NCBI RefSeq assembly: GCF_003952165.1
Contig: NZ_RXFT01000001.1
Span: forward strand, 744,001 to 808,000
DNA length: 64,000 bases
Origin: Variovorax guangxiensis
GTDB lineage: Bacteria; Pseudomonadota; Gammaproteobacteria; Burkholderiales; Burkholderiaceae_C
Direction: 5' to 3'
This document shows, piece by piece, positions 21,478-30,250 of this stretch. A program made the translations under genes and the position numbers. Under the pieces are notes generated by a model that made no database searches, was not told the DNA's origin, and saw nothing but the letters and a program-made list of their open reading frames with translations. Position 1 is the stretch's first letter, and every line of letters starts with the position of its first letter.

Positions 21478-21908
21478 CGGCCTTCGTCATGGACGCCTCG
21501 GTCACCGCCGCATGGCTCTTGCCAGACATGGCCAGCAAGCACACCCGCAGGCTCTACGCCGCCATCCGCCGCGACGAGGTCGAGCCGCAGGCGCCCAACG
21601 CCTGGCAATGGGAGTGCGCCAACATCCTCGCCAATGGCGTGCGCAGCGGCCGCATTCCGTCGTCCGCCGTGGAAGGACTGTGGAGCGTGCTCGACGCCAT
21701 CCGCCACCGGGTCGAACTGCACGAGCTCGCGCCGGCCCAGCACAAGGCCGTGCTCGCCGTGGCCATCGACGCCGGCATCTCGCTCTACGACGCGGGCTAT
21801 CTGTGGCTCGCCAAATCGCTCAATCTCCCGCTCGCCACCTTCGACGAGCAACTCATCCAGGCTGCACCCCAGGCGGGAGTGAAGCTGCTCGACATTTCAA
21901 CGCTCTGA
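21474..21908 (+). CDS. PIN-domain toxin, VapC-like ribonuclease
   Basis: 144-residue PIN-domain protein. All four acidic active-site residues are in place: Asp7 (FVMDAS), Glu47 (WECANIL), Asp106 (SLYDAGYL) and Asp124 (TFDEQL), so a Mg-dependent RNase is predicted. It is the toxin partner of the overlapping Phd/YefM-type antitoxin. The gene ends 12 bp before guaA, so transcripts from the toxin-antitoxin promoter could run into guaA. Nothing suggests decay. Confidence 0.9.
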   Translation: MTAFVMDASVTAAWLLPDMASKHTRRLYAAIRRDEVEPQAPNAWQWECANILANGVRSGRIPSSAVEGLWSVLDAIRHRVELHELAPAQHKAVLAVAIDAGISLYDAGYLWLAKSLNLPLATFDEQLIQAAPQAGVKLLDISTL

Positions 21909-21920
21909 GTCCCAACGCCC

Positions 21921-23540
21921 ATGCAACACGACAAGATCCTCATCCTCGACTTCGGCTCGCAGGTCACGCAGCTCATCGCACGCCGCGTGCGCGAAGCCCA
22001 TGTGCTGAGCGAAGTGCATCCCTGCGACGTCACCGACGAATGGGTGCGCGAGTACGCCGCCGACGGCCACCTCAAGGGCGTGATCCTCTCCGGCAGCCAC
22101 GCCAGCGTGTACGAGGAAACCACCGACAAGGCCCCGCAGGCCGTGTTCGACCTGGGCGTGCCCGTGCTCGGCATCTGCTACGGCATGCAGACCATGGCGC
22201 ACCAGCTCGGCGGCAAGGTCGAGGGCGGCCACAAGCGCGAGTTCGGCTTCGCGGCGGTGCGCGCCCACGGCCACACCGCGCTGCTGAAGGACATCGCCGA
22301 CTTCACCACGCCCGAGGGCCACGGCATGCTCAACGTGTGGATGAGCCACGGTGACAAGGTCACCGAACTGCCGCCGGGCTTCAAGCTCATGGCCAGTACC
22401 GACAGCTGCCCCATCGCCGGCATGGCCGACGAGGCGCGCCGTTACTACGCGCTGCAGTTTCACCCCGAAGTGACGCACACCGTGCAGGGCAAGGCGATCA
22501 TCGATCGCTTCGTGCTCGGCATCTGCGGCGCCAAGCCCGACTGGGTCATGCGCGACCACATCGCCGAAGCCGTCGAGAAGATCCGCGAGCAGGTGGGCGA
22601 TGAAGAAGTCATCCTGGGCCTCTCGGGCGGTGTCGATTCGAGCGTGGCCGCCGCGCTCATCCACCGCGCCATCGGCGACCAGCTGACCTGCGTGTTCGTC
22701 GACCACGGCCTGCTGCGGCTGAACGAGGGCGACATGGTCATGGAGATGTTCGAGGGCAAGCTGCACGCGAAGGTGATCCGCGTCGACGCCAGCGATCTCT
22801 TCCTCGGCAAGCTCGCGGGCGTGAGCGACCCGGAAGCCAAGCGCAAGATCATCGGCGGCGAGTTCGTCACCGTGTTCAAGCAGGAAGCCGCGAAGCTCAA
22901 GGCGGGCGGTGGTGGACACAAGGGCGCGACCTTCCTGGCGCAGGGCACCATCTACCCCGACGTCATCGAGTCGGGCGGCGCCAAGAGCAAGAAGGCCGTC
23001 ACCATCAAGAGCCACCACAACGTGGGCGGCCTGCCCGAACAGCTCGGTCTCAAGCTGCTGGAGCCGCTGCGCGACCTGTTCAAGGACGAAGTGCGCGAAC
23101 TGGGCGTGGCCCTCGGCCTGCCGCCCGAAATGGTGTATCGCCACCCGTTCCCCGGTCCCGGCCTGGGCGTGCGCATCCTCGGCGAAGTGAAGAAGGAATA
23201 CGCCGACCTGCTGCGCCGCGCCGACGCGATCTTCATCGAGGAGCTGCGCAACTTCACCGACGAAGCCACCGGCAAGACCTGGTACGACCTCACCAGCCAG
23301 GCCTTCACCGTATTCCTGCCCGTCAAGAGCGTGGGCGTGATGGGCGACGGCCGCACCTACGACTACGTGGTCGCACTGCGCGCCGTGCAGACCAGCGATT
23401 TCATGACCGCCGACTGGGCCGAGCTGCCGTACGCGCTGCTGAAGAAGGTGTCGGGCCGCATCATCAACGAGGTGCGCGGCATCAATCGCGTGACCTACGA
23501 CGTGTCGAGCAAGCCGCCGGCGACGATCGAGTGGGAGTGA
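21921..23540 (+). CDS. guaA: GMP synthase (glutamine-hydrolysing) GuaA
   Basis: 539-residue enzyme converting XMP to GMP with glutamine and ATP. The class I glutamine amidotransferase domain (1-about 205) has the nucleophile loop GICYGMQ and the His/Glu pair FHPEVTHT. The PP-loop ATP pyrophosphatase motif [11 protein letters not shown] follows near residue 233, then the GMP synthase dimerisation domain ending PPATIEWE. It lies 12 bp after the toxin gene; no separate promoter is evident. Confidence 0.97.
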   Translation: MQHDKILILDFGSQVTQLIARRVREAHVLSEVHPCDVTDEWVREYAADGHLKGVILSGSHASVYEETTDKAPQAVFDLGVPVLGICYGMQTMAHQLGGKVEGGHKREFGFAAVRAHGHTALLKDIADFTTPEGHGMLNVWMSHGDKVTELPPGFKLMASTDSCPIAGMADEARRYYALQFHPEVTHTVQGKAIIDRFVLGICGAKPDWVMRDHIAEAVEKIREQVGDEEVILGLSGGVDSSVAAALIHRAIGDQLTCVFVDHGLLRLNEGDMVMEMFEGKLHAKVIRVDASDLFLGKLAGVSDPEAKRKIIGGEFVTVFKQEAAKLKAGGGGHKGATFLAQGTIYPDVIESGGAKSKKAVTIKSHHNVGGLPEQLGLKLLEPLRDLFKDEVRELGVALGLPPEMVYRHPFPGPGLGVRILGEVKKEYADLLRRADAIFIEELRNFTDEATGKTWYDLTSQAFTVFLPVKSVGVMGDGRTYDYVVALRAVQTSDFMTADWAELPYALLKKVSGRIINEVRGINRVTYDVSSKPPATIEWE

Positions 23541-23606
23541 CGAACGACGCAACGCGGCTGCGCTGATGCAGGGCCGCGTCGATCAGGCCTCGGAAGAAGC
23601 GGACTT

Positions 23607-24218
23607 TCAGAAGCTCGCCTTCAAACCCACCGTAAAGATCCCGCCCTTCGCCTGCTTCGACAGCTTGCCGAAGTAGTCGTAGTCCGCGGCGACCGACAGG
23701 TTCTGCGTCATGCGGTACTCGGCGCCGAAGCCGGCCATCATGCCGGTCGAGCTGCCCGAGATGCGCTGGTTGGGCAGCACCCAGTTGTTGTCGCCGGAGA
23801 CGCGCCCGCGCGCGATGCCCAGGCGCCCGTTGAGCGCGAAGGATTCGCCCAGCGGCAGCCGGGCGGTGGCGGCCGCGTAGAAGACCTGGCCGGTGCCGGA
23901 CTGCAGTCGTGAATAGGCGCCGTTCGAACTCCACTGGCTCACGCGGCCAAGGCGTGCATAGCCGGCTTCGACGCCAAAGGTTTCGGTGAAGCGATACCCG
24001 CCGTACAGCTTGTAGGCCGTTGCGCTCTTGCTGCTCTTCTCGCCGCCCCATGGCACGGGCACGCGGTTGGAGGACGAGAGGCTGTAGCTCGAACGGCCGA
24101 TGGCGCCGCCTACATAGATGCCGGAGTCCTGGTTCTGGCCGGCGGCGCTCGCAGTCATGGAGACGGTACCTAGCAGAATGGCTGCTGCGAGGACGGTGCA
24201 GGCTTGCGTTTTCGTCAA
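23607..24218 (-). CDS. OmpA-like/opacity-type outer-membrane beta-barrel protein
   Basis: 203 residues: signal peptide (TVLAAAILLGTVSMTASA), then alternating strands typical of an eight-stranded barrel (GIYVGGAIGRSSYSL, KLYGGYRFTETFGVEAGYARLG, GEFAL-like strands) and a C-terminal Phe (VGLKASF) as needed for outer-membrane insertion. No periplasmic OmpA domain is present. The start is TTG 24218, with AGGAA 7-8 bases upstream; an upstream in-frame ATG would place an unlikely extension before the signal peptide. Function unknown; porin or adhesion-like roles are possible. Confidence 0.82.
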   Translation of the reverse strand: MTKTQACTVLAAAILLGTVSMTASAAGQNQDSGIYVGGAIGRSSYSLSSSNRVPVPWGGEKSSKSATAYKLYGGYRFTETFGVEAGYARLGRVSQWSSNGAYSRLQSGTGQVFYAAATARLPLGESFALNGRLGIARGRVSGDNNWVLPNQRISGSSTGMMAGFGAEYRMTQNLSVAADYDYFGKLSKQAKGGIFTVGLKASF

Positions 24219-24389
24219 GATGAAGTTCCTGGATGGATGGTTGATTGAGATCGATCGACAGGTGGCTTCCGTGCATCGACTGCCGCAGTGCCACCAGCGT
24301 GAGACGATTCTCGAAACGCAGCCTGAAGGAGTGCTTGTCGCTTGCTGAAGAGCAGATGAAGGGCGCATGCCATGGGCGATGATCGAGGC

Positions 24390-25013
24390 ATGTCAGATCA
24401 GCTTCTTCTTCCCGGTATCGAGCCTCCGCCCAAACCCTTGCCACGCCCTCGGAGCAAAGCGCGCAGCAGCAAGGCTCCGGCGCCGGAGCACTCTCTCTTC
24501 TTCGCAATTCTTCCGGGCCCGCAGGATGCCGCTTCGATCGCCGCGCTGGGCGAGCGCATGAATTCGCAGCACGCACTGAAAGGAACATTGGTAGCGGCGC
24601 ATCGCCTGCACGTCACGCTCTTCGATCTGGGCGAGTACGCAGAGGTGCCGGCCGACAAAGTCTCGTTGGTCACGAAGGCAGCCGCCTCGGTGCCGCCTCC
24701 CGCGTTCGACATCGTCTTCGAGAAGGCGATGAGCTTCGCCAAGGGCGCGCTCGCGCTGTGCTCCGACGACGAGGAGGGCACCTCCGCGCTCAAGGCCTTC
24801 AGGCAGCGCCTGGGCGAGGCGCTCGCCGATGCGGGCCTGAAGCCCGCGCGCTCTTTCACGCCGCACATGACGCTGGCCTACGCACGGCGCAAGCTCGAGA
24901 GGCATGCGCTCGAAGCACCGGTCCGGTGGTCGGCTGGCTCTTTGGTGCTGATCGACAGCCATGTGGGCGAGGGCGTGCACGAAGTGCTGGGCCGTTGGCC
25001 CGATGCGGCCTGA
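24390..25013 (+). CDS. 2'-5' RNA ligase / 2H phosphoesterase family protein
   Basis: 207-residue protein of the LigT-like 2H superfamily with both signature motifs: HVTL (about residue 72) and HMTL (about residue 158). These enzymes act on 2',3'-cyclic or 2'-5' phosphodiester bonds in RNA; the physiological substrate is not known. A Pro/Lys-rich N-terminal tail of about 30 residues precedes the fold. ATG 24390 (MSDQLLLPG) is preferred; an ATG at 24372 adds six residues and has a better-spaced AAGG, so the start is not certain. Confidence 0.85.
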   Translation: MSDQLLLPGIEPPPKPLPRPRSKARSSKAPAPEHSLFFAILPGPQDAASIAALGERMNSQHALKGTLVAAHRLHVTLFDLGEYAEVPADKVSLVTKAAASVPPPAFDIVFEKAMSFAKGALALCSDDEEGTSALKAFRQRLGEALADAGLKPARSFTPHMTLAYARRKLERHALEAPVRWSAGSLVLIDSHVGEGVHEVLGRWPDAA

Positions 25014-25117
25014 AAAGATGGAGCCCTGCGCTCTGTTCTGCCTCGCATCGACGCCTTCTGTATCTGTTTCGTCTCGCACGCGCTGATGACAATGGCACTC
25101 CCTTTCACGGAATCGAC

Positions 25118-25612
25118 ATGACAGCAGAAATGACCCGGGACCAGATCGCAGACCAGATTGCCGCCGAGCTGGGCCACAGCTTCGACGGCGAGATCATTGC
25201 CGGTGGCCATTACGTGCCGCTGGTGCGCGACGGCCGCACGATCTACCTGAGCGGCCAGGTGCCGCGCGTGGGTACCACGGTGGTTGTCACCGGTCGCGTG
25301 GGCGATGCGGTGTCGCTCGACAAGGCGCGCGAGGGCGCACAGATCTGCGCATTGCGCAGCCTCGCGCTGCTGCGGCGCGCGCTCGGCTCGCTCGAGGCGG
25401 TGGAGAAGGTCCTGCGCGTCGGCGTGTTCGTGCAGTGCACGGCCGATTTCACGCAGCACAGCGAGGTGGCCGACGCCGCTTCCGACCTGCTGCACCGCGT
25501 TTTCGGCGAGGCCGGCGTGCACGTGCGCACGGCGGTCGGCGTCTACGCGCTGCCGAAGAACGCGACCGTCGAGGTGGAGATGACGGTCGCCGCGAAGCAC
25601 AACATCGGCTAG
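25118..25612 (+). CDS. RidA/YjgF family protein
   Basis: 164-residue Rid-family protein. TIYLSGQVPRV (about 45-55) and the C-terminal VGVYALPKNATVEVEMTVA, with the conserved Arg shortly before (VHVRTAVGV), fit the trimeric Rid fold. RidA itself hydrolyses reactive enamines/imines; this longer member belongs to a different Rid branch and its substrate is unknown. Its stop overlaps the stop of the convergent DUF72 gene by 4 bp. Confidence 0.83.
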   Translation: MTAEMTRDQIADQIAAELGHSFDGEIIAGGHYVPLVRDGRTIYLSGQVPRVGTTVVVTGRVGDAVSLDKAREGAQICALRSLALLRRALGSLEAVEKVLRVGVFVQCTADFTQHSEVADAASDLLHRVFGEAGVHVRTAVGVYALPKNATVEVEMTVAAKHNIG

Positions 25613-26679
25613 CGCGGCGCGATGGCCAGGATGTCCCGCGCCAGCTGCGCGATCGTCAGCGGCGCGCAGCCTTCGGCGTTGTTGCTCACGGTGACGAAGG
25701 CGTTCTGGCCCGCGCGGGTGGTGCCGGCAATCACCTTGGCGAGCGCGGCGCGCGTTTCCGGATCCGGGTCGACGATCTTGTCGAAGGGGCCGTAGAGCTT
25801 TTCGGCGTCTTCGTACCCGAAACGGCCGTGGCGCCGGTGCAGGTTCCAGCGGCACACCAGCGGACCGGGCCACATGGCACGCAGCATCGGAAGCTGGTCC
25901 TCGATCGGCGGCATCTTCGCGTGCAGGCCCATGCAGAAGGTGGCGCCCACGCTGCGCAGCATTTCGGCGAAGGCGGGGTTCAGCAGTTGCGGGTCGCGCA
26001 CTTCGACGGCGATCACGGCGTCCGGCGCGGTCGACGAGATGTCGGGCAGCGATTCGAGCATCGCCGCGATGCGCGCCAGCAGCGCGGGCTGGTCGGCCAG
26101 GATGTGCCCCGGAATCGGGCTCAGCTGGAACACCAGCACGCCGATGCGATGGCCCAGCCCTTCGAGCGCGGGCAGCACGAATTCCTGCCGCGCGATCTCG
26201 CTGCTGAGGAACACCGGGTTGGCCTGCATGCCGCGGCCGCTTTCGTCGCGCACCGTCGCGTCGGTCACCAGGCTCGGCGCCTTCACCATGAAGCGGAAGT
26301 CGTCGGGCACCATGCCCGCGTAGCGTGCGTACTGGCTGGCGGTGAGGGCGCGGTAGAAGTTGCGGTCCACGCTCACGGTGCGGAACAGCGGATGCTTCGC
26401 GAGCGCCGAGAGACCGTTCTTCGAGAGCACTGTCTCGGCGTATTCGCCGTCCCAGACCAGGTTGGCCCAGCCGGGGTAGCTCCACGATGAGGTGCCGAGG
26501 CGCAGGTTGGGCGGCAGCGCAGCCGCCAGCTCGACCAGTTCCGGATCGCTGGGCGCGGGCTCGACCGTGGCGGCGCGCGGCTTCTTCTTCGCGGCTGGCT
26601 CGGCGGGCGGCGGCGCGGCCGAAGGAGCGTCCTCGGGGCGCGGAAGATCGGGAAAGAGGGAGTCCTGTACGTCGGCCAT
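25609..26679 (-). CDS. DUF72 domain-containing protein
   Basis: 356-residue cytoplasmic protein with the DUF72 TIM-barrel pattern: LRLGTSSWSYPGW near residue 65, SVDRNFYRALTASQYARYAG, FRFMVKAPS, VFQLSP and a late AFVTVSNNAEGCAPLT. Function of the family is unknown. The N-terminus has a charged Ala/Pro/Lys segment of about 55 residues. The start at 26679 (MADVQDSLFPDLP) is chosen because further upstream frame overlaps the divergent kinase gene's leader. Divergent from the sensor kinase at 26740. Confidence 0.82.
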   Translation of the reverse strand: MADVQDSLFPDLPRPEDAPSAAPPPAEPAAKKKPRAATVEPAPSDPELVELAAALPPNLRLGTSSWSYPGWANLVWDGEYAETVLSKNGLSALAKHPLFRTVSVDRNFYRALTASQYARYAGMVPDDFRFMVKAPSLVTDATVRDESGRGMQANPVFLSSEIARQEFVLPALEGLGHRIGVLVFQLSPIPGHILADQPALLARIAAMLESLPDISSTAPDAVIAVEVRDPQLLNPAFAEMLRSVGATFCMGLHAKMPPIEDQLPMLRAMWPGPLVCRWNLHRRHGRFGYEDAEKLYGPFDKIVDPDPETRAALAKVIAGTTRAGQNAFVTVSNNAEGCAPLTIAQLARDILAIAPR

Positions 26680-26739
26680 GGCTGGTTCCGCATTTTCGGC
26701 CAGGCGAATGGCTTCGCCGCGCCGGGCACAATCCGCGCC

Positions 26740-28227
26740 ATGAAACAGTGGTTGCGCGCGCAAGGTGGTTGGTGGCTGGCATGGCTTGCCCTTACCGCCG
26801 TGGGCGCTGTGTGGATCGCACGCGCCGAGCTCGCGCAGATGCAGCAGGACTTCGAGACCGACGTGCGCATCGCGCACCGCCTCATGAGCCAGCAGATGGT
26901 GCAGTACGACGCCGTGCTGGCTACGCTCGCGCTGCTGGAGCCCAGTACGGGCGCGGAACATCCCGAGCAGCGCCTGCCTTCCGTCTATTCATCGATCCTG
27001 CGCGTGCAGCGGCGCGACCGCGACCAGCCGTGGCCCGACAGCGCCCGCGCCGGCGCACTGGAAGCCGCCGAGGCGCGTTCGCGCAGCCTTCAGCGCGCCG
27101 ATCTGGCCACGCTCGATCTGGCCCGTGGCCGCTACACGCTGGTGATCGGCGCCACGCCCTTCAGCTATGCGCTCGACATCGACCTTGCAGGCTCCGTGCC
27201 GTGGCGCGACTGGCCGATGAATCCGCAGCGCAGCCCGGTACGGTTGAGCCTGCAGCGCGACGGCCAGCAACTGGTGCTGCAACCCGGCGCCCTGTCCGCG
27301 AGCCCGGAGAGCGGATGGCGTTTCGCCCTGAGCAAGGCGCTGGCCTCGCCGAGCCAGCCCTTCGATCTGGTGGCCGAGCGGCAGGTGGGATGGGGAGAGC
27401 TGCCATGGCGTGCCATCGCCGGCTGGGCCCTGGCGATGGCGGTGTTGGTGGCAGGCCTGTGGGCCGCGCAGCGCCAGCGCGTGGCGCGGCGGCGGGCCGA
27501 GGAGCTGCTGCGGCTCGGTCAGGTCGCGCGGCTCAATGCGCTCGGAGAACTGTCCGCAGGCCTCGCGCACGAACTCAACCAGCCGCTGACGGCGGTGCTC
27601 GCCAACGCCCAGGCCGCCCGCCGGTTGCTCGACGAAGAGCCGCCCGACCTGGCCACCGCACGCGACGCCATGGGGCAGGCCGTCGAGCAGGCCCGGCGCG
27701 CGGCCGGCGTGGTGGGGCGCCTGCGCCGCGTGATAGAGCGGCCCGAGGCCGGCGGCGATACCAGGCCACTGGTGCTGCAGGAGGTGGTGCGCAGCGCCAT
27801 GCACCTGCTGGCGCCCGAGTTCGCGAAGCACGACGTCGCCGCGCAGTTCGATGCCACGGCCCAGGCGCCGGTGCGCGTGCAGGCCGAGGCGGTGGCGCTG
27901 GAACAGATCGTGCACAACCTGCTGATGAACGCGCTGCAGGCGCTGGAGCTCGTGCCGGCGGCCGAGCGGCGCCTCGTGGTGTCCGTCGGCCGCAATGGGC
28001 AGGAGGGCGTGCTGACCGTGACGGACAACGGACGCGGCATCGCCCCCGAAGCCCTGCCGCGCCTCTTCGAACCTTTCTTCAGCACACGCGAGGGCGGGCT
28101 GGGCCTCGGCCTTAGCCTCAGCGAGACGCTGGCCGGCGGCATGGGCGGCAGCCTGAGCGCCGCCAACGTCTCGCCGCGCGGCGCGCGTTTCACGCTGCTG
28201 CTGCCACTCGTCGCACCATCGCCGTGA
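26740..28227 (+). CDS. Sensor histidine kinase
   Basis: 495-residue membrane kinase. TM1 lies at about 10-30 and TM2 at about 222-243 (IAGWALAMAVLVAGLWAAQ), enclosing a roughly 190-residue periplasmic sensor domain not matched to a known family. The dimerisation domain has the phosphoacceptor in LSAGLAHELNQPLTAVL, followed by N box (HNLLMNALQAL), G1 (VTDNGRGIAP) and G2 (GGLGLGLSLS). The H-box (HELNQPL) is that of DctB/FixL-like kinases. It overlaps the response-regulator gene by 4 bp. Signal unknown; a nearby HbpS-like secreted protein is a candidate partner. Confidence 0.92.
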   Translation: MKQWLRAQGGWWLAWLALTAVGAVWIARAELAQMQQDFETDVRIAHRLMSQQMVQYDAVLATLALLEPSTGAEHPEQRLPSVYSSILRVQRRDRDQPWPDSARAGALEAAEARSRSLQRADLATLDLARGRYTLVIGATPFSYALDIDLAGSVPWRDWPMNPQRSPVRLSLQRDGQQLVLQPGALSASPESGWRFALSKALASPSQPFDLVAERQVGWGELPWRAIAGWALAMAVLVAGLWAAQRQRVARRRAEELLRLGQVARLNALGELSAGLAHELNQPLTAVLANAQAARRLLDEEPPDLATARDAMGQAVEQARRAAGVVGRLRRVIERPEAGGDTRPLVLQEVVRSAMHLLAPEFAKHDVAAQFDATAQAPVRVQAEAVALEQIVHNLLMNALQALELVPAAERRLVVSVGRNGQEGVLTVTDNGRGIAPEALPRLFEPFFSTREGGLGLGLSLSETLAGGMGGSLSAANVSPRGARFTLLLPLVAPSP

Positions 28228-28868
28228 ACACCTCGAACACCCATCCGCCGCAGTCCCCGCTGGTCCACCTGATCGACGACGACCAGGCGGTGCGCGACGG
28301 CCTCTCGCTGCTGATCGGCACGGTCGGGCTGCGCGTGCAGGCCTGGGCCGATCCGCAGGCTTTCATCGACGGGTTCGACCGTGCGAGCGTCGGCGCCATC
28401 GTGCTGGACGTGCGCATGCCCGGCATCAGCGGGCTCACCGTGCTCGACCGGCTGGTGGCGCAGGGCGTGGACCAGCCGGTGATCATGCTGACGGGCCACG
28501 GCACGGTCGAGATGTGCCGCCGCGCCTTCAAGGCCGGCGCGGCCGAGTTCCTCGAAAAGCCGGTGGACGATGAGCAGCTGCTCGAGGCATTGCAGCAGGC
28601 GGTGCGCCAGCACGTGCGCTCGCGCGAGCGTTCGCAGGCCGACAACGCCGCGCGCGAGCGGGTGGCGCAGCTGTCGGAGCGCGAGCGCGAGGTGCTGACC
28701 TTCATCGTGCAGGGGCTCACCAACAAGGAGATCGCGCGCACGCTCGCGCTGTCGCCGCGCACGGTCGAGACGCACCGCGCCAACCTGTTCGCCAAGCTCG
28801 GCTGCGATTCGCTGGCGCAGCTGATCCGGCGCTATGCGGTGCTGGTGGACGGGGAGGGCGCTCCGTAG
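28224..28868 (+). CDS. LuxR/FixJ-type response regulator
   Basis: 214-residue regulator: receiver domain (LIDDDQAVRDGLSLLIG; phosphoacceptor Asp in VLDVRMPG; LTGHGTVEMCRRAFKAGAAEFLEKPV) and a C-terminal LuxR HTH (LSEREREVLTFIVQGLTNKEIARTL, SPRTVETHRANLFAKLG). GTG 28224 overlaps the kinase stop, so kinase and regulator are coupled. The HTH probably binds the CGTAG half-sites that begin inside the end of this gene (28857-28897) and controls the next genes, by inference from position. Confidence 0.92.
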   Translation: MNTSNTHPPQSPLVHLIDDDQAVRDGLSLLIGTVGLRVQAWADPQAFIDGFDRASVGAIVLDVRMPGISGLTVLDRLVAQGVDQPVIMLTGHGTVEMCRRAFKAGAAEFLEKPVDDEQLLEALQQAVRQHVRSRERSQADNAARERVAQLSEREREVLTFIVQGLTNKEIARTLALSPRTVETHRANLFAKLGCDSLAQLIRRYAVLVDGEGAP

Positions 28869-28897
28869 AACTACGGAGCGCCGGGCGTAGCCGTACG
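28857..28897 (+). promoter_or_regulatory. Clustered CGTAG half-sites, candidate operator for the HbpS-like gene
   Basis: A perfect 12-bp inverted repeat (GGCGCTCCGTAG 28857-28868, CTACGGAGCGCC 28871-28882) spans the stop codon of the response-regulator gene. CGTAG occurs at 28864-28868 and 28886-28890, inverted as CTACG at 28871-28875, with CGTACG at 28893-28897. The lack of a T-run argues against a terminator as its only role. Its location, about 90 bases before the secreted HbpS-like gene, suits a LuxR-type regulator site. Confidence 0.55.
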
Positions 28898-28986
28898 AAT
28901 GGCACGCGCGGGCGGCGTTTTCTACAGTGGCGCAGCCGTCGGCAACAGCCGGCGCAACAACCCGAATCCACTGGAGATAACGAACA

Positions 28987-29499
28987 ATGCAATCCATCAT
29001 CCGCCTCGGCGGCGTCGCCGTCCTGCTCGCAGCCTCAGTCGCCCAAGTGCAGGCCCAGGCCCAGGCGCCCGCGCCGGCCGTGCGCACCGAGAAGAACATC
29101 TCGCTCGCCCTGGCCAACCAGATCGCCGCCGAAGCCGTGGCCGCCTGCGCCGCCAACGGCTACAACGTGGCCGCCACCGTGGTCGACCGCGCCGGCACCG
29201 TGCGTGCCGTGCAGCGCGCCGACAACGCCGGCCCGCACACGCTGGCGTCGAGCGAGCGCAAGGCCTGGACTTCGGCTTCGGCCAAGAGCCCCACGCAGTC
29301 CATGATGGAAGGCGCGCAGAAGAACCCGGGCGCCGCCAACCTGGTGTACCTGCCGGGCTTCCTGCTGCTGGGCGGCGGCGTGCCGGTCAAGTCGGGCAAT
29401 GAAGTGATCGGCGCGGTCGGCGTGGGCGGCGCGCCCGGCGGCCATCTCGACGACCAGTGCGCCAACGCGGCGCTCGAGAAGGTCAAGGGTTCCCTCTGA
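28987..29499 (+). CDS. HbpS/GlcG (DUF336) family secreted heme-binding-like protein
   Basis: 170 residues: signal peptide (GGVAVLLAASVAQVQA), then a GlcG/HbpS domain (NISLALANQIAAEAVAACAANGYNVAATVVDRAGTVRAVQRADNAGPHT; LPGFLLLGGGVPVKSGNEVIGAVGVGGAPGG). HbpS of Streptomyces binds heme and modulates the SenS-SenR two-component system; here too the gene lies next to a kinase and a LuxR-type regulator. Heme binding is inference. The stop overlaps the ankyrin gene start by one base. Confidence 0.86.
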   Translation: MQSIIRLGGVAVLLAASVAQVQAQAQAPAPAVRTEKNISLALANQIAAEAVAACAANGYNVAATVVDRAGTVRAVQRADNAGPHTLASSERKAWTSASAKSPTQSMMEGAQKNPGAANLVYLPGFLLLGGGVPVKSGNEVIGAVGVGGAPGGHLDDQCANAALEKVKGSL

Positions 29500-30197
29500 T
29501 GATGGCGCGCGGTATCTGGCCGGGCCTGCTGGCGGTCGCGCTCGGGCTGGGCGTGCCGCTCGGTGCGCTCGCCCAGGTGCCGCCGCTGGCGGCCGAGGTG
29601 CTGGCCTTCGACGGGCTGCACCAGGCCGCCTGGCATGGCGATGCGCAGAAGCTGAAGGCGCTGATCGCCTCGGGGGCGAATCTCAATGCACGCGACACGC
29701 GCGGGCGCACGCCGCTGCACGTTGCCACCTTCGCCCGCCAGCGCGAGGCGATCAAGCTGCTGGCCAAGGCCGGCGCCGACCTCGACCTGCTCGAAGACGA
29801 CCGCTACGACGCCGTCACCATCGCCGCGGTGGCCGACGATGCCGCGACGCTCTCGGTGCTGCTCTCGCTCGGCGCCAAGGCCGGGCAGACCACGAGCCGG
29901 TACGACGGCACGGCGCTCATCGCGGCCGCGCATCTCGGGCACGATGAGGTGGTGCGCAGGCTTATTGCAGCCGGCGCGCCGCTGGACCACGTCAACAACC
30001 TGCACTGGACGGCGGTGATCGAATCCATCGTGCTCGGCGACGGCGGCCCGCGCCACCAGCGGACGCTGTCCGCGCTGGTCGACGCCGGCGCCGACATCAG
30101 GCTGACGGACCGCCAGGGCAACACGCCGCTGCAGCTGGCGAAGGCGCGCGGCTACACCGCGATGGCGAAGCTGCTGGAGACACCGCGCGCAAAGTAG
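29499..30197 (+). CDS. Secreted ankyrin-repeat protein
   Basis: 232 residues: signal peptide (GLLAVALGLGVPLGALA-Q) and about five ankyrin repeats, e.g. HQAAWHGDAQKLKALIASGANLNARDTRGRTPLHVATFARQ (read as two adjoining units), ALIAAAHLGHDEVVRRLIAAGAPLD and the last repeat NTPLQLAKARGYTAMAKLL. Periplasmic protein-binding role is likely. It shares a base with the stop of the HbpS-like gene (TGATG), so the two are translated together and probably act together. Confidence 0.87.
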   Translation: MMARGIWPGLLAVALGLGVPLGALAQVPPLAAEVLAFDGLHQAAWHGDAQKLKALIASGANLNARDTRGRTPLHVATFARQREAIKLLAKAGADLDLLEDDRYDAVTIAAVADDAATLSVLLSLGAKAGQTTSRYDGTALIAAAHLGHDEVVRRLIAAGAPLDHVNNLHWTAVIESIVLGDGGPRHQRTLSALVDAGADIRLTDRQGNTPLQLAKARGYTAMAKLLETPRAK

Positions 30198-30250
30198 GCG
30201 GCTCGGGGAGAATGGGGCCTCGCCACGAGGCGCCACGAGGAAACCGCCCC

